In this document: positions 1 through 5,078 of the stretch, piece after piece
Numbering within the stretch: position 1 is the stretch's first letter
Layout: the number at the start of each line of letters is the position of its first letter
DNA from: Campylobacterales bacterium
GTDB lineage: Bacteria; Campylobacterota; Campylobacteria; Campylobacterales; JALSKU01
Direction of reading: 5' to 3'
Length of the DNA: 5,078 nt
NCBI GenBank assembly: GCA_027023175.1
Contig: JALVWW010000017.1
Span: 1-5,078 of the forward strand
Notes under the pieces: generated by a model
Database searches by the model: none
What the model saw: the letters and a program-made list of their open reading frames with translations, nothing else
Told to the model about the DNA's origin: nothing
Translations under genes and position numbers: made by a program

Positions 1-1869
1 GATGTGGTGACAGTTTTGAGTACCCACTTAAAACACAATCCCAAAAATCCAAAATGGTTAAACAGAGACAGAGTAGTCTTTAGCGGTGGACATGCCAGTG
101 CGATGATATATTCGTTTTTATATTTAAGCGGGTATGATTTAAGCTTGGATGACCTTAAAAACTTTAGACAACTTGGAAGTAAAACCCCGGGACATCCTGA
201 ATACGGTGAAGTTCCCGGAGTTGAGATCACAACCGGACCGTTAGGACAGGGTGTGGCAAATGCCGTGGGGTTCTCTTTTGCCTCAAAATATGCTAAAAAA
301 TTGTTAAACAGTGAAACAGCAAAGATAATAGATCATAAAGTTTACTGTTTGTGTGGAGACGGGGACTTAGAAGAGGGTATAAGTTATGAGGCCTGTGCAT
401 TGGCAGGTAAAAATGAGCTTGATAATTTGGTGCTTATTTATGACTCCAATAAAATTACTATAGAGGGAAGTACTTCATTAGCTTGGAACGAAGATGTAAA
501 ACAGAGATTTTTAGCCGAACAGTGGGATGTTTTGGAGATTGATGGAAATGATTATGATGAGATAGAAAATGCTTTACAAAAAGTTAAAAATCAAACAAAA
601 CCTACTCTTATCATAGCTAACACAGTTATAGCCAAAGGCTCTTGCGGTTTTGAAGGAAAAGCAAGTTCTCATGGAGCACCTTTGGGAGAGGAAGATATAA
701 AATGCTCCAAAGAAAAAGCCGGATTTGACCCTGAAAAAAAGTTTTTTGTAGATGAGGATGTGTTAAGTAGATTTAGATGTGCCGTAGAAAAGGGTGATTT
801 GGCTGAGAGAGAGTGGAAAAAGTTTCTAAGTGAAGCACCTTTGCTTGAGCAGAATGAAGCTCTAAATGCTCTTTTAAAGCCTGATTTTTCTAAAATAGAT
901 TGGCCAAATTATGAAGCGGGTAGTGAAGTAGCAACTAGAGAGTCCAATCACAATATATTAAATGCTATAGCTAGAGCAGTTCCTGGATTTATAGGAGGTA
1001 GTGCTGATCTTGCTCCTTCAAATAAGACTTATTTAAAAGATATGGGCGAATTTCCAAACGGTAGAAATATACATTTCGGTATAAGAGAGCATGCCATGGC
1101 AGCTATCACAAATGCTATAAGTTTGTATGGTCTGTTCTTGCCTTTTGATGCTACATTTTTTGTATTTAGTGACTATATGAAACCATCTGTCAGACTTGCG
1201 GCACTGATGGGGCTAAAGAGATATTTTGTGTGGACCCATGATAGTATCGGAGTAGGAGAAGATGGTCCTACGCATCAGCCTATTGAGCAACTTAGCCAAT
1301 TTAGGGCATTGCCCGGGTTTTATACATTCAGACCTGCAGATGCCAGTGAAAATGTAGCTTGTTGGAAGATAGCTTTGAGACTTAATGCTCCTTGCGGATT
1401 TGTTTTGAGTCGTCAAAAATTAAAAACTCTAAAACCGTTTACCGAGTATGGTACAGTTGAAAACGGTGGATACTTGGTGGCAAAAAGAGAAAATCCAAAG
1501 CTTACTATTATAGCAAGTGGAAGTGAGGTAATGACCTCTTTACAGGCAGCATGTCATCTTGAAGTTGCCGGAATCAATGCAAATGTAGTAAGCGTACCTT
1601 GTTTTGAAATATTTGATAAACAGTCAAAAGAGTATAAAGATAAAGTTATAGATCCAAATACAAAAGTTTTGGCAGTAGAAGCAGCAAGCGGTATTGAGTG
1701 GTACAAATATGCCGATGAGGTTTTGTGTATGCAAAGTTTTGGAGCTTCAGGAAAGGCAAAAGATTTGTTTAAAAAGTTTGGATTTACCATAAAAGGGGTA
1801 AAGAAAAAGGCTTTGGAAATGTTTGATAAAGAGTATGTTGAAACCGAAGCAAAAGGAATGAAGATATAA
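1..1869 (+). CDS. tkt: Transketolase, 5'-truncated by window edge
   Basis: Thiamine-diphosphate enzyme of the non-oxidative pentose phosphate pathway, moving two-carbon ketol units between sugar phosphates in the cytosol. The frame is open from base 1 (first codon Asp). Aligned from memory with E. coli TktA, this Asp falls near residue 36, so about 35 N-terminal residues including the real start lie upstream; the GTG codons at 4 and 7 are internal valines. Visible in order: GGHASA (substrate/ThDP histidine region, about nt 85-102), GPLGQGVANAVG (about 235-270), and the ThDP/metal motif GDGDLEEG (355-378) with its distal Asn at 448-450. The pyrimidine-binding domain follows, with GGSADLAPSN, then HFGIREHAM with the catalytic Glu codon at 1087-1089, and THDSIGVGEDGPTHQPIEQ (about 1237-1293). 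The C-terminal domain starts near 1490 (ASGSEV). The 622 residues present suit a family length near 660. The gene ends KGMKI-TAA with no frameshift. Identification is secure. Confidence 0.97.
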   Translation, partial: DVVTVLSTHLKHNPKNPKWLNRDRVVFSGGHASAMIYSFLYLSGYDLSLDDLKNFRQLGSKTPGHPEYGEVPGVEITTGPLGQGVANAVGFSFASKYAKKLLNSETAKIIDHKVYCLCGDGDLEEGISYEACALAGKNELDNLVLIYDSNKITIEGSTSLAWNEDVKQRFLAEQWDVLEIDGNDYDEIENALQKVKNQTKPTLIIANTVIAKGSCGFEGKASSHGAPLGEEDIKCSKEKAGFDPEKKFFVDEDVLSRFRCAVEKGDLAEREWKKFLSEAPLLEQNEALNALLKPDFSKIDWPNYEAGSEVATRESNHNILNAIARAVPGFIGGSADLAPSNKTYLKDMGEFPNGRNIHFGIREHAMAAITNAISLYGLFLPFDATFFVFSDYMKPSVRLAALMGLKRYFVWTHDSIGVGEDGPTHQPIEQLSQFRALPGFYTFRPADASENVACWKIALRLNAPCGFVLSRQKLKTLKPFTEYGTVENGGYLVAKRENPKLTIIASGSEVMTSLQAACHLEVAGINANVVSVPCFEIFDKQSKEYKDKVIDPNTKVLAVEAASGIEWYKYADEVLCMQSFGASGKAKDLFKKFGFTIKGVKKKALEMFDKEYVETEAKGMKI

Positions 1870-1903
1870 ATCTGTGATTAGTAACTCGTAACTCGTGATT
1901 GGT

Positions 1904-1927
1904 AAATTGGACTTTGTCCAATTTTTT
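1904..1927 (+). terminator. Probable intrinsic terminator after tkt
   Basis: A perfect 9-bp stem, AAATTGGAC (1904-1912) with GTCCAATTT (1916-1924), closes a TTT loop and runs into six T residues (1922-1927), three of which belong to the stem. It lies 34 bp after the tkt stop and upstream of the next gene. The stem is AT-rich and has only four G-C pairs, so termination may be partial. On the minus strand no T-run follows the stem, so it looks directional. It sits at the centre of the heptad palindrome, whose inner arms (1894-1903 with 1930-1939) could form a second stacked stem. Confidence 0.6.
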
Positions 1928-1930
1928 AAA

Positions 1931-1958
1931 CTAATCACGAATCACTAATCACGAATCA
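1931..1958. repeat. Perfect 14-bp tandem duplication (two copies)
   Basis: CTAATCACGAATCA occurs at 1931-1944 and again, base for base, at 1945-1958. Each copy is two heptads, CTAATCA and CGAATCA. This is the right arm of the larger palindrome and ends eight bases before the GGA of the ribosome binding site of the downstream aminotransferase gene. Perfect identity of adjacent copies suggests recent expansion by slippage, so copy number may vary between strains. Confidence 0.85.
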
Positions 1959-1974
1959 TGAAAAAAGGAATAAA

Positions 1975-3078
1975 ATGTTACTATTGACACCGGGACCTAC
2001 CGCGGTTCCTGAGAATGTTCGAATGGCTATGAGTGAGCCTACCATTCACCATCGGACTCCTGAATTTTCTGAAATATTTAGACAAACAAGAGAAAAACTT
2101 AAAAAAATATTTAAAATGGATGAAGTTTTAATGTTGGCTTCGAGTGGAACGGGAGCTATGGAAGCAAGTGTTCTTAATCTTTGCCGAAAAAAAGCTCTTA
2201 CGGTAAATGCCGGAAAATTTGGCGAGAGATTTGGTAAGATTGTAAAAGCATGCGGATATGAGCTGGTCGAGCTTAAGTATAAGTGGGATACTCCTGCCGA
2301 TGTTGAAGATATAGTAAAAACTTTAAATAAACATAAAGATATCGATACTATATGTGTGCAGGTTTGTGAAAGTGCCGGAGGATTGAGGCATCCGGTCGAA
2401 AATATAGCCAAAGAGGCAAAAAAGATAAATCCGGATATTACTATCATAGCTGACGGTATTACGGCAGTCGGCGTTGAAGATATAGATGTCAGCGATATAG
2501 ATGTGCTCATAAGTGGAAGTCAAAAAGCTTTTATGCTGCCTCCGGGTCTTTCTATGATAGGCTTGAGCAGTAATGCCATAAAAAAGATAGAGCAGGGTGG
2601 AAAAGGATATTATTTCAACTTGAATACAGAACTTAAAAAGCAAAAGCAAAATACAACCGCATGGACTGCACCCACTACTCTTATCATCGGTCTAAACACC
2701 ATACTCGATGATATATTTGCTTTGGGCTTGGATAAATTTTATGAGCAAACGAAACTTAGAAGCAAAGCATCAAATGAAGCTTTGAAAGCTATAGGATTTA
2801 AAATATTTCCCAAAACTCCGGCACTTGCAATGAGTGCGGTATATCATGAAAAAGCTGATGAGATAAGAAAAATACTGAAAAACAAATATGAGGTAAATAT
2901 TGCCGGTGGTCAGGATCATTTAAAAGGAAAACTTTTCAGGATAAATCATATGGGTCTTATAAAACCCTATGAAACCGGTTGGGTTTTAAACGCGCTGGAA
3001 TTGATACTTGATGAGATAGGTCAAAGAGAGTATGACGGAACAGCCAATAAAATATTTAGTAAAAATATGGAAATGTAA
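1975..3078 (+). CDS. Class V PLP aminotransferase (alanine/serine-glyoxylate type)
   Basis: A 367-residue fold-type I, PLP-dependent aminotransferase, probably cytosolic, of the group that includes alanine-glyoxylate and serine-pyruvate aminotransferases (COG0075-like). The N-terminus LLLTPGPTAVP is the family's substrate-loop signature and fixes the ATG at 1975, which has AAGGA at 1965-1969 five bases upstream. Other marks: SSGTGAMEAS (56-65, phosphate-binding turn), Asp160 in ADGITAVG (pairs with the PLP pyridine nitrogen), Lys184 in SGSQKAFMLPPG (Schiff-base lysine), and Arg322 in GKLFRINHMG (carboxylate-binding arginine). The segment around Glu132, CESAGG, replaces the more usual E-S-T-G form, so substrate preference may differ from true alanine-glyoxylate enzymes. 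Length is normal (about 360-390). The stop codon abuts the ATG of the HisZ-like gene, so the two are probably co-translated. Members annotated this way can use serine, alanine, phosphoserine or other donors; the substrate is not resolved here. Confidence 0.9.
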   Translation: MLLLTPGPTAVPENVRMAMSEPTIHHRTPEFSEIFRQTREKLKKIFKMDEVLMLASSGTGAMEASVLNLCRKKALTVNAGKFGERFGKIVKACGYELVELKYKWDTPADVEDIVKTLNKHKDIDTICVQVCESAGGLRHPVENIAKEAKKINPDITIIADGITAVGVEDIDVSDIDVLISGSQKAFMLPPGLSMIGLSSNAIKKIEQGGKGYYFNLNTELKKQKQNTTAWTAPTTLIIGLNTILDDIFALGLDKFYEQTKLRSKASNEALKAIGFKIFPKTPALAMSAVYHEKADEIRKILKNKYEVNIAGGQDHLKGKLFRINHMGLIKPYETGWVLNALELILDEIGQREYDGTANKIFSKNMEM

Positions 3079-3918
3079 ATGATTTATGAACATGAGATAC
3101 CAAAAGGGAGTAAACTCTATTTTGGCAAGAGTGCAAAACTCAAAAGAGAGATAGAAAATCTTGCCGGTCAAATTTTGGAAGAGTTTGGATATGAGGAGAT
3201 AGTCACTCCCTTTTTTTCCTATCATCAAACAAAAAGTATATCTACAAAAGAGCTTGTAAGATTTAGTGACGAAAAAAACCATATCCTCTCTTTAAGAGCT
3301 GACAGTACACTTGATGTCGTAAGGCTTATTACTAAAAGACTAGGGAGAAGCGTGGAACATGACAAGTGGTTTTATATCCAACCTGTCTTTAGATACCCAA
3401 GCAGTGAAATTTATCAGGTAGGAGCTGAGCATATAGGCTCGAGTGATTTAAAAGAGCCTATTTTGATTTCACAAAAGATTTTTGAAAAACTAAAGCTTTT
3501 TGTTAACTTGCAAATATCCAATATAAAAATACCGAAAATTATTTCAAAAGAGCTTGGTATAGATATCTCAGTTTTTGAAAAAGGCAATATTGAAGAGATA
3601 CTTTCATTTGATATAAAATGGCTTAGCAAATTGGCATATTTGCAAAATCCTGAAGATATTGATGAAGTTATCAAAATAGTTCCTCAGAGTTTAAAGCATG
3701 AATTAATCAAGATAAAAGAGCTTTGTGATAAAATTGAGTATAAAAAGATAATTGTTGCCCCACTATATTATGCCAAGATGAGATATTATGATGATTTGTA
3801 TTTTAGATTTTTTGAAGGCAATAAAACTCTTGGAATGGGTGGGAGTTACACTTGGGAGAGTTTAAGGGCAGCCGGATTTGCCGGATATATCGATGCTATA
3901 ATAGAGATAAAGGAATAA
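3079..3918 (+). CDS. hisZ: HisZ-like ATP phosphoribosyltransferase regulatory subunit
   Basis: A 279-residue protein with a class II aminoacyl-tRNA synthetase core like histidyl-tRNA synthetase. HisZ proteins do not charge tRNA; they bind short-form HisG and confer histidine feedback on the first step of histidine synthesis. Seen here: a motif-1-like segment GYEEIVTPFF (37-46), LRADSTLDVVR (72-82, matching the LRADxTxxVAR stretch of HisZ rather than LRPEGT of HisRS), motif 2 VFRYPSSEIYQVGAEHIG (103-120), and a motif-3-like GGSYTWESL with GFAGYIDAI near the C-terminus (254-275). The protein ends there, so it has no anticodon-binding domain and is shorter than typical HisZ (about 320-390). ATG directly follows the upstream TAA; only a weak GGA (3069-3071) precedes it, suggesting translational coupling. 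The purA ribosome binding site lies inside its last codons. No hisG is in the window. A HisRS paralogue with another role is the main alternative. Confidence 0.8.
   Translation: MIYEHEIPKGSKLYFGKSAKLKREIENLAGQILEEFGYEEIVTPFFSYHQTKSISTKELVRFSDEKNHILSLRADSTLDVVRLITKRLGRSVEHDKWFYIQPVFRYPSSEIYQVGAEHIGSSDLKEPILISQKIFEKLKLFVNLQISNIKIPKIISKELGIDISVFEKGNIEEILSFDIKWLSKLAYLQNPEDIDEVIKIVPQSLKHELIKIKELCDKIEYKKIIVAPLYYAKMRYYDDLYFRFFEGNKTLGMGGSYTWESLRAAGFAGYIDAIIEIKE
3910..3914 (+). promoter_or_regulatory. Ribosome binding site deciding the purA TTG start
   Basis: AAGGA sits six bases before TTG at 3921 and overlaps the last sense codons of the hisZ-like gene. The first in-frame ATG (3939) is 24 bases away, too far for this site, and would remove the six residues MTNKAD that match the usual short PurA leader (of the form M-x-KAD before IVGIQWGDEG). 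Both points favour the TTG start. Confidence 0.75.
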
Positions 3919-3920
3919 AA

Positions 3921-5078
3921 TTGACAAATAAAGCTGATATGATAGTTGGAATTCAATGGGGAGATGAGGGTAAAGGCAAGATAGTAGATATGCTTGCACA
4001 AAAGTATGAAGTGGTTGCAAGATACCAAGGTGGGCATAACGCCGGCCATACTATTGTCGTAGGCGATAAAAAGTTGGCTCTTCATCTTATACCGTCAGGT
4101 GTTTTAAATAAAAATGCTATAAATATTATAGGAAATGGGGTCGTGGTATCTCCAAAGGCTTTGATGAAAGAGGTTGAAAAAAACGGATTTGATGATTTGG
4201 AGGGAAGATTGTTTGTTAGTGACAAAGCCCATATGATTTTAAATTTTCACCAAGAGATAGACAAAGCAAGAGAGAAATTAAGAGGATCAAAAGCCATAGG
4301 AACAACCGGCAAGGGTATAGGGCCGGCTTACTCTTTAAAAATTGAGAGAAACGGTCACAGACTCGGTGAGCTAAGAAATGTTGATAAACTCGTATCATCT
4401 TTGATGGGATATTTTGAAACAAACAGAGTATATTTTGATGCTTTAGATATAAAAATTCCAGATGCCGATGAGCTAAAAGAGGAGTTGGAGGTTTATGCCG
4501 GATTTTTAAAACCGTTTTTGTGTGATACTACCCATCTTGTGTGGAGTGAATTGGAAAAAGGAAAAAAAGTTTTACTTGAGGGTGCCCAAGGAACTCTTTT
4601 GGATATCGACCATGGAACCTACCCTTTTGTTACAAGCTCAAATACCATAAGTGCAGGTGCCTGCACGGGGCTTGGGTTAAATCCGAAAGACATAGGAAAG
4701 ATTACAGGAATTGTCAAAGCTTACTGTACAAGAGTAGGCAATGGGCCTTTCCCTACTGAAGACAAAGGTAAAGATGGAAAACTTTTAGGTAAAAAAGGGC
4801 ATGAATTTGGCACAACCACAGGAAGACCAAGGAGATGTGGCTGGTTTGATGCGGTTGCGTGTAAATATGCCAGTAGGATAAACGGCTGTGATGAATTGGC
4901 ACTGATGAAACTTGATGTGCTTGATGGCTTTAAAAAGATAAAAGTGTGTATTGCCTATGAAGTTGACGGGAAAATTACAAAAGACTTTCCAAGTAGTTTA
5001 GATAGTATAAAGCCGGTATATGAAGAGTTTGACGGATGGGATAAAGTTGAAGGCATAAATGAATATGATAAGCTACCT
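3921..5078 (+). CDS. purA: Adenylosuccinate synthetase, 3'-truncated by window edge
   Basis: Joins IMP and aspartate using GTP to give adenylosuccinate, the first committed step from IMP to AMP, in the cytosol. The frame is open from TTG 3921 to the window end, 386 residues; the family is usually 415-430, so about 30 C-terminal residues are missing. Motifs: IQWGDEGKGK (11-20, GTP-binding loop with catalytic Asp15), YQGGHNAGHT (35-44, catalytic His43), GTTGKGIGPAY (127-137) with Arg143 in the place of the arginine that reaches the partner subunit's IMP site, EGAQGTLLDIDHGTYPFVT (220-238), TRVGNGPFPTE (270-280), GTTTGRPRRCGWFD (297-310, aspartate and IMP binding) and KLDVLDG (330-336, guanine-specificity Asp332). 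Start codon is TTG with AAGGA at good spacing, two bases after the hisZ-like stop, so it is third in a tight operon. After Pro135-Ala-Tyr the sequence is SLKIER where E. coli has EDKVAR. Otherwise the enzyme looks fully functional. Confidence 0.97.
   Translation, partial: MTNKADMIVGIQWGDEGKGKIVDMLAQKYEVVARYQGGHNAGHTIVVGDKKLALHLIPSGVLNKNAINIIGNGVVVSPKALMKEVEKNGFDDLEGRLFVSDKAHMILNFHQEIDKAREKLRGSKAIGTTGKGIGPAYSLKIERNGHRLGELRNVDKLVSSLMGYFETNRVYFDALDIKIPDADELKEELEVYAGFLKPFLCDTTHLVWSELEKGKKVLLEGAQGTLLDIDHGTYPFVTSSNTISAGACTGLGLNPKDIGKITGIVKAYCTRVGNGPFPTEDKGKDGKLLGKKGHEFGTTTGRPRRCGWFDAVACKYASRINGCDELALMKLDVLDGFKKIKVCIAYEVDGKITKDFPSSLDSIKPVYEEFDGWDKVEGINEYDKLP

Larger units (their letters stand above)
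1873..1960. repeat. Imperfect palindrome built of 7-bp repeats
   Basis: This element fills most of the 105-bp gap between tkt and the aminotransferase gene. The left arm reads as heptads GTGATTA (1874-1880), GTAACTC (1881-1887), GTAACTC (1888-1894) and GTGATTG (1895-1901). The right arm, read on the minus strand, alternates GTGATTC and GTGATTA, so the same unit family faces the opposite way. The arms pair well next to the centre: 1894-1903 with 1930-1939 is ten pairs including one G-U. Pairing is patchy from 1881 to 1893 and good again at 1873-1879 with 1954-1960 (two G-U). The centre holds a separate hairpin. I see no coding potential. Similar heptad-style intergenic repeats are known in other bacteria (for example the STRRs of cyanobacteria), but I cannot assign this one to a named family. 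Confidence 0.8.

Noticed and set aside
4..9. GTG codons at 4 and 7 as the tkt start
   Set aside because: The frame is open back to base 1, and the protein would lack the conserved transketolase N-terminus; the gene simply begins before the window.
1213..1416. Minus-strand open frames opposite tkt (also at 1554-1790 and 1747-1938)
   Set aside because: They lie opposite a well-conserved transketolase frame, have no recognisable motifs or good ribosome binding sites, and are explained as shadows.
1865..1870. TATAAA at the end of tkt as a -10 box for the downstream operon
   Set aside because: There is no extended TGn or convincing upstream element, it overlaps the tkt stop in AT-rich DNA, and its transcript would meet the terminator hairpin about 45 bases on.
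1907..1935. TTGGAC (1907-1912) plus ACTAAT (1930-1935) as a promoter
   Set aside because: Both boxes are poor matches, and TTGGAC is part of the terminator stem.
1958..1987. Nine-codon frame ATG...TGA overlapping the aminotransferase start in another frame
   Set aside because: Its ATG has no ribosome binding site of its own and arises from the repeat edge plus the A-rich Shine-Dalgarno region; most likely chance, although a leader-peptide role cannot be fully excluded.
2046..2649. Minus-strand open frames of up to 154 codons opposite the aminotransferase
   Set aside because: Both overlap a sense gene with clear catalytic motifs and are mirror frames of its codon bias; their low-complexity Ser/Ile/Phe-rich translations are typical of antisense shadows.
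3211..3217. Run of seven T in the hisZ-like gene as a phase-variation tract
   Set aside because: Seven is short for slippage-driven phase variation, is composed differently from the poly-G tracts common in Campylobacterota, and the frame is intact. The A7/T6 run near 736 in tkt was rejected for the same reason.
3414..4422. Minus-strand open frames opposite hisZ and purA
   Set aside because: Same reasoning: the sense strand carries recognised, motif-rich genes and there is no independent support for the antisense frames.
4651..4666. GTGCAGG/CCTGCAC inverted repeat inside purA
   Set aside because: The two-base spacer and conserved coding context (Ser-Ala-Gly-Ala-Cys-Thr) make a chance palindrome the simplest explanation.
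1..5078. A novel defence, toxin-antitoxin, mobile or secondary-metabolite system
   Set aside because: All four genes belong to recognisable metabolic or regulatory families; no integrase, transposase, nuclease, spacer array or signal-transduction module is visible.

Overview
The window is an AT-rich stretch of bacterial chromosome with four genes, all on the + strand. It reads like Campylobacterota (formerly Epsilonproteobacteria), in the broad Sulfurimonas/Sulfurovum/Nautiliales-like range. The evidence is AT-biased codon use (many ATA, AGA and AAA codons), dense packing, and the style of the transketolase and PurA sequences. Genus cannot be settled from this sequence alone.

Layout: (1) positions 1-1869 hold a transketolase gene (tkt) that lacks about 35 N-terminal codons because the window starts inside it. 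(2) Positions 1870-1974 are the only real intergenic gap. It contains a 7-bp-periodic repeat arranged as a long imperfect palindrome, with a terminator-like hairpin at its centre. (3) Positions 1975-3078 encode a fold-type I, class V PLP aminotransferase of the alanine/serine-glyoxylate type. (4) Positions 3079-3918 encode a short HisZ-like protein, a catalytically dead relative of histidyl-tRNA synthetase, starting on the base after the aminotransferase stop. (5) From 3921 to the window end runs adenylosuccinate synthetase (purA), starting at a TTG two bases after the hisZ-like stop. About 30 C-terminal residues of PurA lie beyond the window.

Genes 3-5 are spaced 0 and 2 bp apart and almost certainly form one translationally coupled operon. 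The tkt gene is separated from them by the hairpin/repeat region. The joint theme is central and nucleotide-linked metabolism: transketolase supplies pentose phosphates (the source of PRPP), HisZ normally controls the PRPP- and ATP-consuming first step of histidine synthesis, and PurA commits IMP to AMP. The histidine pathway releases AICAR, which flows back to IMP. The aminotransferase's substrate cannot be read from the sequence.

I found no mobile element, CRISPR array, RNA gene or defence/toxin system. The most notable items are the heptad-repeat palindrome between tkt and the operon, the very short HisZ-like protein joined to purA, and an aminotransferase whose PLP-pocket motif departs from the usual form.
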